Part shown: positions 1-12,782 of the stretch, piece by piece
Numbering within the stretch: the first letter of the stretch is position 1
Layout of the letters: every line of letters starts with the position of its first letter
NCBI RefSeq assembly: GCF_010389155.1
Contig: NC_057761.1
Coordinates: 48,346,213-48,410,212, forward strand
Source: Erigeron canadensis
Lineage: Eukaryota; Streptophyta; Magnoliopsida; Asterales; Asteraceae
DNA length: 64,000 nt
Reading direction: 5' to 3'
Program-made: the position numbers and the translations under genes
Notes under the pieces: model-generated
The model's input: the letters and a program-made list of their open reading frames with translations, nothing else
Databases searched by the model: none
What the model was told of the DNA's origin: nothing

Positions 1-905
1 TTATCGTTCACCGGCTTCTACGATCTCGGCTTCTTTGCACGATGAAAGATTCTGGTAATTGTTCTTTCAGGCATTTTATCAAACACCTTGTGTGCGTATC
101 GTTTTTTTTTTGCTTGTAGTTGGGATTTAGGTTGTTATTTGGACATAAACATTATGTATGTGTGTGATTGAACTTGAATTCTGTTTGGTTAGTTGTTCGG
201 GGTATAAAGATATTAAGAATACCCATAAATTGGGGCGGATTCATGAAAAATGTTTTTCTTATTTTTTGGGCAACTTTTAAGCCAAGTTTAAATGCAGGTA
301 GTAGTATAACTTGGTCCTTTTAAAGTCAAAGTTAAACTTCAGATATCCTCATACCATTAGGGAACGTTTGTGGAATGAAATAACACTTATTTAACTGACT
401 TTTAGTTGGTCTTGGAATAACGAATACTGAAATACTCTCGATTGGTAACAGAGCCCCCGCGTTTCGATCATCAATCGCAGACGCCTCTTCTGCGTGTGAG
501 TAAAGAGAGAAACAGTCAATATAGTTGGCATTTTGATGCATAAGCCATTGGGGTAATCATAGTAGTGACTGCCTATAACAGAACCATATCGGATATATGA
601 GATAGGGGGAAATTGTTTAAAAACAAGAACATCAATCTTGACATTGCTTGAACTAAAGATACATACATTGAATCGGAAGATAAACTACATTATGAAAATT
701 CATAGTTAAGGGTTAAAGAGTGGTTTCCGGAGTAAAGTCCTTGTGACTTGTGATGGTATATTTTCAAGTAATGATCTTACTGAGTGAGGAATTTCCTTAC
801 GTTGTATCATTCTTTCATATTGATGTCGCTTATCGTCTTTTATAGTTTCTACAGCACACAATAAGTTAAGCAGTTTATGCTCTAATTTTAGATATGATAT
901 CACAG

Positions 906-3389
906 CTGGAGCTTGGAAAACCGGGAGAAAGAAAGAAGCAAGACAAGCAAGTAAATGGGGTATTCTGGATTCTACTAATTAATATCGGAATATTCATAGC
1001 AGACCATGTATTTCAGGTTGAATTTCATTTAATTCATTGTGATGCTTTTTTCTGATACAGGACATGTAGAATTTAGACATGAATGCTACATCATATGTAA
1101 CTATAAGTGAAAAAAAAATATCGTGTGGAAAATTTATATAAATTTCTACAGAGAAAAACATAAAAATGCTGGTCACGTAGCATAATTCATTGTTCTGATG
1201 ATTACTGTCAATGGTTTATTGGCATAGTATCATGATGATTTAGTTTTTTAATGCAGGTTCGTGACATTAAAGCTTTGTATTTATACCACAATTTTCCTGT
1301 TTGGTACCAGTTTGTGACATCAACTTTCTGTCATGCGAATTGGTGAGACCTCTACTTTTTTGGTGATTTGGCTTTATTTGTTGTTTTAATCAACATGGTA
1401 TCTAGAAGAACGCTGTAAAGTCACTTACATAAGACCTTTTAAATCATTTTGTTTGGGGATTTAGAGTATTATAGTGATAATGTTGTTTTGTAATCGCCGT
1501 ATTAAGTATATATATTCTTCTCAGAAGATGGACAAGAAACTATCTGCGGGTCAACCCAATCTAAACCTACCTGTTTTCCGAATTGAACAATGGTACTATG
1601 ATCTATCAACCTTTCTTATTGCATGTTTTGATATGGTCTACAGGAATCATCTGTCTAGCAACCTTTTCTTCTTATATATATTTGGTAAGACAACTTTCTC
1701 CACTAAATACACAAAGAGATTAAAGTTTCCTGTGGTAGAGTTTTATGGCATGATGTTTGATCTGTTGGCCAATAGGAAAGCTTGTCGAAGAAGAGGAAGG
1801 AAATTTTGGGTTGTGGCTATCGTATATCCTAACGGGTGCTGGGGCAAATCTTGTTTCATGGCTTGTACTCCCAAGAAATGCCGTCTCTCTTGGAGCCTCT
1901 GGTGCTGTATTTGGTCTCTTTGCAATTAGTGTTCTTGTTAAGGTACATTTTAATATTTTATCCTTCTACAAGTTTCACTCGAAATCCTTTGTGGGTGATT
2001 TAATTCTTTTGCTTCTACTTGCAGCTCTCTTTTGACTGGAGGAAGATTCTTGAAGTACTTATATTGGGTCAGTTTGTTATCGAAAGGGTATGTATCTTTG
2101 TAAATCTGCATGCTCTATTTATCCTATGAAATTTACAACATATATTTGATCAGGCTCATCGGTTTAAACAACCAATTTGGTTAATTTTTGAAATGCCAAA
2201 GAATAATGACACTAACAGAGAATCTTAGGGCCTGTTTCTTTTTTTGTCATTAAGTGCTGAGTGTATTAAGTGGCCGAATGCATTAAGAATGTCTATGTGT
2301 ATTAAGTAAAATATAAGTATTTGACGGTTATTTTTGGGTATTAAGTCAAAATAGAAACATAAAATTTGACTGAATGATTAAGTTCTTAACTATTAAGTTT
2401 ATTAAGTAAAAAGGAAACAAGACCTTAAAGTCCCATTTACAAGTCATCAAGTTTTGTATAACCTGTTTGTTTCTTGAACCCACTAAGGGTGGCAATAACG
2501 TTTCTCTATATTATTTAGCTTCTGTGATACATCTTGTTCTCTTTTTCTTTTCTTTTCTTTTTTTTTATTTAAGAGAAAAAGTTCTTTAAATGATGTGGAC
2601 ATTGGGACACATACTTGAAGCGGAGTGTTTTTATTAAGTATCCAAAAATGCCCGAAAATTTACTGTATTTAATTTTACTTTGTTGTATGTGTCAGATGAC
2701 TTCTTTCTCAACTAAGTTGCGGCGTTGCTATGTCTCAGTTTTACGAGTCATAAGGGTCATAACATACAATGGCAATAATCAAAGCTTTGACACATTAGAT
2801 AGCTAACTTTAAAACACTCAAACCCTATTTGAATGAACTTTGTTATTAAATGTCATTGTCAAATAAAACATCAAAGCATGTTATTTCATTAATCCGGATC
2901 CCAATATAATTGGACTTTATATTGCAAGTTCAAGTACAAATGTATAACGTATTAGTCCGACCTACAAGAAATGCAATTTTGACTCGACACACAATTTATA
3001 AAATGTAAAAAAAGGTAGATTGATAGGAACCGCTTGATCCCTTGTACCGAATTGGTACCCACATAACCTCTAGCAGGGATAGTGTCAAGGTAAGTCAATC
3101 ACTTAAATTCAATTCTGTCTTTGACAAGATTCAAACCCAGGTTGCTCTTAGAAAGTGGCAGCCGGTGACCAACTCTTCTAAATAGAGTTGTCCTGAATAA
3201 TTATTAATTAAAATATCCCTTAAAATCCAGGTGATGGAAGCAGCCCAAGCTTCAACAAGTTTTGCAAGCAGTAACAGTGCTCTACAGAATGTTAATCACA
3301 TAGCTCATCTCTCTGGCGCTCTTGTTGGTGCAACTTTGGTATGGATCCTTAGCAGAGTTCCATCCTCTCCTGCAGACCAAGACAAATGA
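906..3389 (+). CDS. RBL11: Rhomboid-like protein, RBL11 type (5' end unresolved)
   Basis: Exons joined by eye: 906-1016, 1257-1342, 1644-1684, 1776-1942, 2025-2087 and 3231-3389; all phases agree and all introns are GT-AG. The 201 or so visible residues match my memory of the plastid inner-envelope rhomboid RBL11 of Arabidopsis. They contain HANWNHLSSN (HxxxN-type region), the GASGAVFG serine motif and the second catalytic residue, His, in HIAHLSGALVG, so both catalytic positions of an intramembrane serine protease are kept. The transit peptide is missing. A reading frame at 2-54 ending at a possible donor does not splice into 906 in phase, so at least one upstream exon lies elsewhere. The family is thought to act in plastid membrane and lipid homeostasis. 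The fourth intron carries a MITE and the last a SINE-like repeat. Confidence 0.87.
2226..2427. mobile_element. Small TIR element (hAT-like MITE) in RBL11 intron region
   Basis: The ends are inverted: the left begins AGGGCCTGTTTCTTT and the right reads GGAAACAAGACCTT on the top strand. The interior is rich in ATTAAGT and has no reading frame. It lies in the intron between the RBL11 exons at 2087 and 3231. The hAT assignment rests on the style of the termini only, as I cannot see a clean 8-bp target duplication. Confidence 0.5.
3015..3190 (-). mobile_element. SINE-like repeat in last RBL11 intron
   Basis: On the minus strand a B-box-like GGGTTTGAATCTT lies downstream of a possible A-box region. 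It is followed by a body whose 3' part (GGTACAAGGGATC, GTTATGTGGGTACC) recurs, diverged, at 16465-16545. It ends in a T-rich/A-rich tail near 3010. This suggests a tRNA-derived SINE inserted antisense to RBL11. Confidence 0.45.
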
Positions 3390-4590
3390 TATAGCTATAT
3401 AATTAAATTAACATTCTTACGATACATACTAAACTATTCTGTAATTTTGCAACTTACAGTTACTTTATCCTTGTCTAATTTGCCTTTATGTATTTGCAAG
3501 GCACTTGAACCTAAACGCCCTGGTAATAAGTAATAGACGTATGTGTAGGAACTTGTTATGTAAAGTTGTGGCATAGCTTCTAGTCTTTTAGATTGCATAT
3601 ATTTACATTTATTAAAAGTTTGGTACCTACAACATACCAGTCTAGATTCATCGTTCACATGTTAAACTTGTTTTTTTTCTTTCATAGACATATCAGTCAT
3701 AACATATTTGCGCCAGTACAAAGCAATCTTTAGGTTGGCAGGAACTATCTGATTCAACAGTCAAGCCATCAACTGGTGTTCTTATTGTGGTTTCTGTGGT
3801 GGGAGTTGTGGTGATCTTTCATTATTGCTGCTCACTTGAGTTTGTTCTTGCATTTTTGCATATATGTTGGTGTCGCAAGTATAACTTCGTTTGTCAAGGG
3901 TGAAATTTATAACGTTTTCATATTTTCAAGATAGATGGATCTTTATTCTTAATATTATTAGCAATCTAGCATCCTACATTTTATTCTCTATTTTGATATT
4001 CTTTAGTCATCTTAATCTCTACGGAGTATTATACTTTTGAAATGCCAAATGTATTGACTCCACGTTAGTGCTCTAATGTTTTGAGCAGTGCAAGTCCATC
4101 AAAAAAAAAATTTCTACACAAAGAAGATATGAAGTCTGAATCTTCATGTGAATTTAACTTTCATATCATTCAGTTTACATGATGAGTTTCAAGATAAAGA
4201 ACAATTTGTATACCAATGAATTCTATTTACATGACCCATACTAATAAAAAATTTTTACATGTTCTAAATACAATGAACAGTGGCATTGTAGCCTTTAATG
4301 CGCATAAGGTTTTCTTTCAGGACGCAAAAACCTACCAAATTTGTAAGTTGAGACTGAGATCGTGAAACTTCTGTCCTTCGTCTAGTAACAGACCTTGAAT
4401 ATTCCAACCTTGTAATCGAATCATCTCAAATCTATTCATAGCATTGGTGATCACCATTTTCTCATTAGTTTAAGAATACTACCACCGGAGATTGCGGGAT
4501 GCTCATTGTATATAAAAACCTGCTTTAGACCAATATTTGTCTTTCTTTCACATAACTTGCTAATTGCTATTAAAAGTTATAGATTTCAAT
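3390..4590 (+). other. 3' flank of RBL11 with an unexplained open stretch
   Basis: This is the likely 3' UTR and then AT-rich spacer. At 3703-3902 one plus-strand frame is open for about 65 codons and encodes a Ser/Thr-rich lead and a strongly hydrophobic segment (TGVLIVVSVVGVVVIFHY). It has no ATG in frame after the stop at 3700, and I do not recognise it. Nothing else is evident up to 4590. Confidence 0.3.
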
Positions 4591-4591
4591 T

Positions 4592-4946
4592 AGGGCTCTC
4601 AATGGGTTCGGATTGACGGGTTCGGGTTGGCAGGTCAAAAATCTCTTATCCTAACTTAACCCATTAAAAATTTCAAGTCAGAAATTTTAACCCTGACCCA
4701 TGACCTGTCAACCTGAAGCCAACCAACCAACCCGAAAAAAATCAGATTGGCGGGTCGAGTTTCGGGTTGACGGGTCATATGGGTTGGCGGGTCAAATGAG
4801 TTGGTGAGTCGACCTATTAAAAATAATTTTATAAATTTAAATTTTTTTCAGGTTCGCTGGTCGACCTGTTAACCCAATGGGTCAACCCGAAACCCAACCC
4901 GAAAAAAATCAGGATTTTTTTTTTAGTTGAGATTGACAACCCTAAA
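4592..4946. repeat. GGGTT-rich inverted-repeat element
   Basis: It begins TTAGGGCTCTCAATGGGTT and ends GATTGACAACCCTAA, which are near inverted complements. The interior is made of degenerate GGGTTGGCGGGTC / GACCCGTCAACCC words on both strands, so the whole block can fold back. No coding content. It looks like a non-autonomous plant element of the common type ending in AGGGTTGTCAAT. Confidence 0.5.
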
Positions 4947-4949
4947 TTT

Positions 4950-5884
4950 CACAGCAGCCCATAAATTTTCAGATAATGTAACCATTAGATTGAAATCAAT
5001 AGTCAAGATTTAAAAGTGATTTGACCATTGATTTCAATTAAAGGATCAAAATTTCATGTTAGGCAACTCGAAGAAATCGTCTTCTCATTTGGTACATTCT
5101 ATTCACTTTTTAAGCCTTGTTGATCAGATTACATGATACGAGTATATAAGGTGGACATCTTTAAAATGTGACATCGCTCACATGACTTTTAATAGTATAC
5201 ATAAATCTTTTTAAAATTTAAAACCTAAAATAAAACCTAACGAATGGTCATAAATCTCTTAACTACGAATAAGACCATAAACATAAACACTTTTATAAAA
5301 CAACCTAAACATAATAAAAACCTATTTACTTATTACAAACCTAAATATAAAACAAAAATGATAGAGAGACCTAAATAAAAAGCCTAAAAGTAAACCTAAC
5401 CACTTAATAAAATTAGTTATCATGATTTTTTGGTGGTGAAATTCGATCCTTGATTTTTCTGACATGAAAAGGGCATGCCCCGATCCGATCGTATTTCCTA
5501 GTCATTTCATGTGAAACTAGTCAAACCCCCAACCTACATTGAATCTCAACCAACAGAGATTATATTTCCTGTTTCCATCTCGTACGAACAAACCATGAAC
5601 ATTCAAAAACAACCCTCCCAAAAACATAATAAAATATATAAAAAAAACAAAAAACAAAATAGAGTTATGGCCAGAAGGAAGGCTGCAGGTTTCCATTTCT
5701 TCTTTCTTCTCATTATCATCAAATCATTAATATAAAAAATAAAATAAAAAACTCAACTTCTAGGATTTATAGCATTGTAATCCATTAACAATAGAAATTA
5801 GAAACAACGTCCTCATCTATTCTACATTTGTTTTTGTTTCGAAAAACAAAATAATAAGATAAAGAGGGAGAAGAAGTTGATGAA
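4950..5884. other. AT-rich spacer upstream of the Mpv17-like gene
   Basis: Low-complexity DNA with repeated AAACCTAA words at about 5220-5400. No convincing reading frame. The 3' 150 bases are presumably promoter and leader of the downstream gene, but I see no clear TATA box that I would commit to. Confidence 0.4.
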
Positions 5885-7039
5885 ATGTTGAAAATATGGA
5901 AATGGTATAAGAAATGTTTGGGTGTACATCCGGTGAAAACACAAGTAATCAGCTCAGGTTTCATTTGGGGTCTTGGAGATCTTGCTGCTCAGGCTGTTAC
6001 CCGTGCCACCGCTTACCGCAAGAAATACATTTTTCTTTCCGTAAGTCGTTTCTTCCTTCTTGCCTTTCACGCATCTTCACGTATTTATAACCAGATATTC
6101 ACGGGTACTCGGTTTGATTGAAACTTGTAGCAACCATTTGAAACTCTCCATTATTATTCATATATATTGATCAATGGGTATGCAATGATGCTTGCAATTA
6201 TTTCTGGATTCTCAAAATATGATAGTTTACAGAAGTTGAATGTAACATGTTCTAACTCGACAGGACGATGATAGAGATTTACGTATAAATTGGAGACGAG
6301 TGGTTACCACAAGCCTTTTCGGGATGGTATTTGTTGGGCCTATTGGCCATTTCTGGTAAGTGGTTCTCTCTATTTTATATAACTTGGCGTGTATATATTG
6401 TTTGTCACATTCTAACTGGCAAGTTGGTCGGGCTCAAGTTGATAGTCCAGGTTGACTCGAACCAGACAAAATATGTATCAACCCTAATCCAACATCTATA
6501 CTAGTCATTCTCTTCAACCCTAACCCACGAAACCTAACCTCCTACATAAGTTGTAAGGCGTACATATAAACATATGATAAAATCAAAATTGCAATCTAAC
6601 ATAGGATGTTATCTGCTTTTCTAATTCTCGTAGGTATGAAGGTCTAGATCGGTTTTTAATGATTAAACTTCAGTATCCTCCAAAATCCATGCGATTTGTA
6701 GCTACAAAAGTAGCACTTGACGGGATCATTTTTGGCCCGGTGGATCTATTTGTTTTCTTCGCTTACATGGGTTTTGCATCTGGTAAAAACGTTAGTCAAG
6801 TTAAGGAGGAAGTGAAACGAGATTTCCTTCCAGCATTAATAGTAGAAGGGGGGATATGGCCAATCGTTCAAGTGGTCAACTTTCGGTTCATACCAGTGAG
6901 ATACCAACTTCTTTATGTAAATCTTTTTTGCTTGTTGGATAGCTGTTTTCTTTCATGGCTTGAGCAGCAACAGGATGCTGCTTGGAAACAATGGTTTAAA
7001 ACGTTTTCTTTTGAAAGATATAAACGTCGGGATGGATGA
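5885..7039 (+). CDS. Mpv17/PMP22-family membrane protein
   Basis: Three exons, 5885-6040, 6264-6355 and 6634-7039, join in phase with GT-AG introns to give 217 residues, the usual length of the family. The N-terminus has MLKIWKWYKKCLGVHPVKTQ, then a hydrophobic segment with GLGDLAAQ. The core has the family signature around VGPIGHFWYEGLDRF. The C-terminus has WPIVQVVNFRFIPVRYQ and LLDSCFLSWLEQQQDAAWKQ. Mpv17 proteins have four membrane spans and sit in the peroxisomal or inner mitochondrial membrane, where channel activity has been proposed; plant members are poorly characterised. The closest relative I recall is Arabidopsis At3g24570. The start is the first ATG in frame and fits the family. 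Confidence 0.93.
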
Positions 7040-8310
7040 TCTTTTCTTTCCTGAGTAGACTCGCTCACCAAAACTTCATGACTGAGTAGTGTCAAGGATT
7101 TACACTTGGGTTTTTTGAAGTTGGGATAGGGATGTAGTGACTGCTGATGAATGTGTAGAAGTTCTAACTCTGAAACCCTTTCTTTTTGTAAATGATTGTT
7201 CGTGTAGGGAGAAAACGAGGGAGTTTTTAGAACTACAATTCTTCACATTCAATTTTATCGACTTTGTTATTAAGTTTCTTTCTGGTTAGCATGCATGGGT
7301 ATCCGCAATGGCAACTTGGCAAGTGTGGGCACACTATCTGGTTCCATTTGGACCATTGACTACCGCTTCGCATGTCGTTGTGAACAAAGGTAGTAAAATG
7401 ACTTTGGTGAGTGGTGACCCACGAAAGGTAGACTCCATAGTCCATACCACGTTCTAAAAAAAATATAAAAAAAGAGTTGGTTGGCAGGTCAAGGGGATGG
7501 ATCAAAACGGGTTCAGGCCAAACATGGTAATTTTGGTATGAGCCGGGTTGACTTGAAACTTTTGTTTATAAAGAGTTACTATTACTATGTTCACTATAAT
7601 TACATTTTTCTTTAAATAAAACAGACAATCTAACTATGTTGAAAATGATACAGAATGCATTAAAACTACACTTTTGACGCATTTCTTTTTAATAAACAAA
7701 ATTAATCAATTTTACGTGTTGGACCAGTTAAAGATATAACTTAACAATCAACCCATTTTGTATATGTTAAGAGGTTGTGACCAAGGAGGTTCACCCACGA
7801 CGGCTCCGGGGGATCTGCAACGCGGGTGGTATCCCTGGTATTAGTCGGCTCATAAAGTGGGTCAAATACCTAGGTTAACCCAAAAAAAGAGGTTGCATTG
7901 CCACCTATCACTGTGAACAGCCCATTTACAACCGAAAGATATAAATAACATAACCATAGTTGAGCAGTCTAACCTGAATGCGTCCCAAACTAAGCCGTCA
8001 TTCAAATTCAAACTTGGGGTTTCTGACATGCAAGAACCAATGTTCCTTCCATAACCATCCAATAATGAGCGCCAAGTGTCCAAATGGGGATTCAGTTCCG
8101 TCACACAATGTCTTTTACTCTGTCGGTTTAAGTATTTCTATCACAGTAAAGCAATGTCAAATTCAGTAACCAACTTTTCTATTTCTATTAAGTAGGAAAC
8201 CACGAAACAGAACAAACTAATTTGTCTTTTACTCTGCTAACAGATTTAACCATCTAAAAAACTAACCCAAATTTTAAATTTCACTCGCACAAACAAATCA
8301 AACTTTTTCC
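7040..8310. other. Spacer between convergent Mpv17-like and PPR genes
   Basis: It contains the 3' UTRs of both genes. At 7785-7865 there is a GC-richer block (CCCACGACGGCTCCGGGG, then GGTATCCCTGGTATTAGTCG) that reads like a fragment of a dispersed repeat and resembles SINE tails I have seen in Asteraceae; I cannot place it further. No coding region is supported. Confidence 0.35.
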
Positions 8311-10235
8311 TTATAGTTCTTGGTTCAACTCTTTGATCACCAAATCGACCTTATCATACAACCCAGCTCTACGGTAACCAGCAACCAGTAACTCATAAGT
8401 GGATCTTGAAAGCTTATGTGAAGACTTCATAAACTCCAAGAATACATCTAGTCTATCATATGCACCCCTACGAAAATAAGAACAGAGCACCTGTTCAACA
8501 TCTTTATGGGACCTAAAAAGCACCCCTTGTTTCAACATCCTGCCAATAGAGTATTCCATATCATCTAATCTATCTAATTTAGAATAAATCTGAATCAAAC
8601 CATTGTGAACGTGAGATATAATGTCTAAATCTTGAGTATAGCATGCCTTTGTGAATGCAACTAGCAACCACTCCAATTCTTCCATTAATTCTAATTCACG
8701 ATAAAACCCAACAAGCTTCTCAGTTATCTTCTCATTGATCTCCCATTTATGATCCAATATACCCATCAAAAACTCTCTGATCTTAACCAAATCTTTTTGC
8801 TCACACAACCTAACAAGCATATTATATAACACCGATGTGTTAGGCTTGATTCCTGCTGCTAACATTTCTCCGTAAAATCTATCAGCATCTTCAAATCGTT
8901 TTAACTTTACAGAACCTAATATAAGAGCGTCATACGTGTCTCTATTGGCTAAAAAGCCAGAAGCCATCTTGGCTGAGTACCAAGCTAGCATTACCTTATG
9001 ATTTCCCAGTTTAGCAAATGCAGAAATGAACAGATTGTAAGTGCAAGCAGTAGGTTTGTAGTCATCGGAGTTCTGCATTATTTCAAAAATGCTAAGTGCA
9101 GTGATCACATTGCCTGAAGATAAGTGAGCAGATATTAGGGAGTGGAGAATGGCAGCATTTGGCTTTACACCTTGATTTTCCATTGAAGTGAAAACAGACA
9201 TTGCTGTTTGCGGGTTTCGGATCTTTCCACAGAGATGTATCAAATCTGAGTAAGCGTTGTGGTTTCTCTCGTCTTCTTTTAGCAACTTCTCTAATCTCCA
9301 TTCAAGAACCTGTCAGAGTGAGTAATAGTATTCGGTTTAGTATGTATTCATTCGTGTTCGTGACCAATTCTGTTCTATAGTCATAAGATATTTTCCCAGT
9401 TTTATACTTTATAGGATATTAAAAGCTAGTCACTCTCTTTTCAAGAGACAGATGCAAATACACAATAGGAAATCAAATTAAACCTCAGAAAATTTTTGGT
9501 TTTATTTTTGGGTCAAATTTTAGACATAAGAGAGGTTTTAGTTGGCTTACTATTTGGGTTCATCGGCTTACTGAAATTTCAAAAGACCAATAAGCTAATT
9601 ATTTACCAGCTTATAAGTTTATCAACTTGCACCTACGGGCTTGAATAAGCTACAATCTCATGTTGATAACCTACGAAAAATAATGAGCTTGTTGGATTCT
9701 TAAAGATCTAATAAAGCCGATGCCACCAACAAAACACTATTCTAGTTCACATACATTGATAATAAATTTAAAAAAAAAAAAAAAAAACTTGTTAAAATTA
9801 AAACGTGAACAAAATAGTCCATCCTATACATACAATCGGATGATATTTTGGTGCAAATAAACCGAATTCGTAACTCCACAACCCTAAAAACATAAAGTGA
9901 AACTAAATAGTAAATAATAATATTAGTAATAAATAGTAATAAACTGAAAATTAGGAAAAGAAATGCTTAACAAGTTGAGCTTTGTGAGGGGAAGAAGAAT
10001 GAAGAGAAATCAGGAGTGAATCCCACGGAGGAGTGTCTGATTTGTTGTTGAGTGTATCTGAATCATTAAGTGTTGTTTTAATTCTAGAAATAGGGTCACT
10101 AATCAGTCTCTGTAACAAATTATTACTAGTAGGGTTTGATATAGTTGTAATTGTATGGGAATGCTGATGAAATAACATCGTACTCTTGTGCAGCAGTTTG
10201 GCTGATGATAAACCTCTTAATTGAAGTAACACCAT
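8311..10235 (-). CDS. P-class pentatricopeptide repeat (PPR) protein
   Basis: Two exons on the minus strand, 10235-9972 and 9309-8311, join in phase 0 (AQL then VLEWRLEKLL) to give 420 residues. The donor is GTTAAG and the acceptor CTGACAG. The N-terminal 40 residues are rich in Arg, Ser and Thr with few acids, which fits a mitochondrial or plastid presequence. The second exon is a run of 35-residue helical repeats, for example YSDLIHLCGKIRNPQTAMSV and YNLFISAFAKLGNHKVMLAW, with the P/A-I-K/P-N repeat ends (GVKPN, GIKPN) of P-class PPRs. No E, DYW or SMR domain follows. Such proteins bind organelle RNA; the target cannot be read from the sequence. The last third is more degenerate. Confidence 0.9.
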
Positions 10236-10330
10236 GTTTTGTTCATTGATAGTTTGATATTGTTTAAACTAATAGGAGGAAAGGAGAAAGAGCTAAAAAT
10301 ATGAGTGGAAAACTTCTGAAAAAAAAAAAA

Positions 10331-11900
10331 AAAAATGTCACAAATGGTCCCTGTGGTTTGTCATATTTTCATTTTACCTCTTGTGTTTTTTTTCATTGCA
10401 AATGGTCCCTAGATTTTTTATTTTCGTTGTCAACGGTCCCTGGCAATAACTTCTGTTAGTTTTGGCCGTTTAAACCTTGCACATGCGAACCACGCAAGGG
10501 TATAATCGTCTTTTTAGTAACTACAAGGACTATATATGATAAAAACATTTTTTAATTAACAATAAATACATATCTGTATCTGAATCTGTATCTTATATCT
10601 CATCTTCTTATATAACTGTATATCACACACATTCCTTTAATCCTAAATATAGTTTTCTAGATCTTCTTTAAGAATCCATTTGATTTTTCACCAACAACTC
10701 TATGTATCCATTCTATATATATATTATACATATGGAAAAAATATCCATCCATCCGTATAAATATATATGAAAAAAGAAAAGATCCATCTCTTCCTCAAGT
10801 ATAATCTAAATATCATTATACATATAATCTTTCATCTAACAAAGATCTGATCGATAGTAACTTTTTTGGATGGCAAACGGGTTTGAAATTTGGCGGTAGG
10901 TTTGGGTGTTTGATAGGTTTAGGTTTCTGTCTGATGTATGCTTGGCGGTGTAGAGGTGGGGGCGCGGTGATGCGAGGGAGAAAGGTTCAAGTGTTTTTGT
11001 TGATTCATGAGTGTGAATTTCTTGAATGAAATAAAGTGGTGAAATTTAATTCATTATGAATAAGGAGTGTGAAATTTGAGTTTTTGCCATATGATATTTG
11101 TGGTTGTTGAAGTTCTCAGGCAACAATACAAATCCATAAAGGAAAGAATTTGAAAAATGGGAATGTAGAGATTGGGGGACTAGAAATTTGGTCAAAGGGA
11201 GAGTCAACCAAAACAAAAGGCAATTCATTGAAACGAATGGGGGCATGGGTGTTGGTTATGTGTTCGTGAAGTTCATAAAGTCTTTGGCGTTTAATTGGAA
11301 TTTTACTTATTGTTTCATCCTCATGAGCAATTATTTTTTGGATACATTTAATTAATTTAATTGTTGTTACGATAATTTTAGATGAATAGATATTAGATGA
11401 TTTTTGTTATGATCTTTTGTAAATGGATGGTTGTTTTAGATATAGACATTAGATACAGATGTATGTATTTTATTTGGAAGTGATGATGGGGAATATTGAA
11501 CTAGGTGTTAGGCAGATCTGTTATAGAGGCTTTGAATAGCAAATTTTGAGGAAGATAATAAAGGTTTGAGATTGTGTTGAATGATCATGATATTTTTGGA
11601 AGGAAAAAAAATGATTGTGTTAACTTTTTTTTTATTTAGCCATATTTAGGATTTTGTTGGCCAGATTTTGATGGTGGTGGTGTTTCCCGGAAGAAGGAAG
11701 AAGAAAGGAGGGAGAAGAAGGGTGTTTGTGTATGTAAATGGACGATTATACCCTCGTTAACGGCCAAAAACTAACGTCTGTAAGTACTAGGGACCGCTAG
11801 CAACGAAAATGGAAAACCAAAGGACCGTTTGCAACAAAAAATAGTACAGGGGTCAAAATGCGAATATGACAAACCGCATAGACCATTTATGACATTTTCT
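10331..11900. mobile_element. Non-autonomous Mutator-like element with long TIRs
   Basis: Left arm about 10331-10515 and right arm about 11740-11900 are inverted copies: ATGTCACAAATGGTCC at the left end matches the complement of GACCATTTATGACAT at the right end. Inner words also match (GGGTATAATCGTC against GACGATTATACCC). A shorter inverted match continues inside (ACATATCTGTATCTG near 10567 against GATACAGATGTATG near 11452). The interior has no transposase-like frame. Arms of more than 150 bp are typical of MULE-derived elements. It sits just upstream of the PPR gene start. Left-edge target duplication is obscured by a poly-A run. Confidence 0.65.
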
Positions 11901-12776
11901 TAAACTTCCTCCTCTTATCTTTTTCATTCCTTCCCTTTTCACATCTAAAAAAAGGAAATGATTAATCATCCTAACTAATTAGCTTAAAAATCTTCCTAAT
12001 CATGAGATGATGTTATGTGAAAAAATCAGGGGACAAGATTAGGAAAGAAAATTAATGGATAAACACATATTATCTTCTTATAGTTTTAGGAGGATTGTTA
12101 GGCTAATCTTTAGAAGGATTTATCATTTTTCTTAAAAAAATCTTAAGAATACATTTTATACTTTTCCCCTCTTCTCTCCCTTCCTTTCCACCTTTAAGTA
12201 AACTAAACAATACATGCATTCTTAAGATTTTTCTAAGTGTGGAAAAGGAAGGAATGGAATGGATTAGAAGGAAAAGTTTAGTTGTTTTTTGTCTCAAAAG
12301 TTTTCCCTCATTTACAACACACGCCTTCAACCCTTTAAATAACTACAAACCCCCTTAAACATCAATTACTTTTACATTAATAATCATGCTCCAACCACCG
12401 CCACCACCACCGCCACCGCCACAGCCATCACAACCTATCGTCGTTACCGTTACTACATTGTGTGGGTACCCTCTAGTTACTTCACATATAAACTAGCTAG
12501 AAGATCAAAAGATTAAGATTATTGTCTTTCCTGTTTATTACAGTAAAAACTATTTTCTAATTTTCATTTACGATTCCCACGTATATATATATTATAATAT
12601 GTGCAAATAATTAACAAACCAAAGTAATCAACAACGTACGAAGCTAGTAGGCGGATTAGTCTTAGAAAATTTTCATGAGCACTACTGCTTGAATTGAAAG
12701 GATCCGTAACATATACAACACCCTATGAACATGTTAATAGTTAATGGACTTCTCAACTTTGCACAGTCTTCGATTT
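11901..12776. other. AT-rich intergenic DNA
   Basis: Contains purine/pyrimidine-rich tracts and a short CCACCGCCACC run near 12395-12425 that resembles the 3' part of the Helitron-like family found elsewhere in the window. I see no gene. Confidence 0.35.
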
Positions 12777-12782
12777 AACTTA

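Noticed and set aside
1..60. An open stretch (frame 2) ending in a GT donor as RBL11 exon 1
   Set aside because: Its phase does not join the exon at 906; using it would give an early stop.
1474..1929. A 151-codon plus-strand open frame
   Set aside because: It runs through RBL11 exons and introns in the wrong frame; the spliced rhomboid reading explains the conservation.
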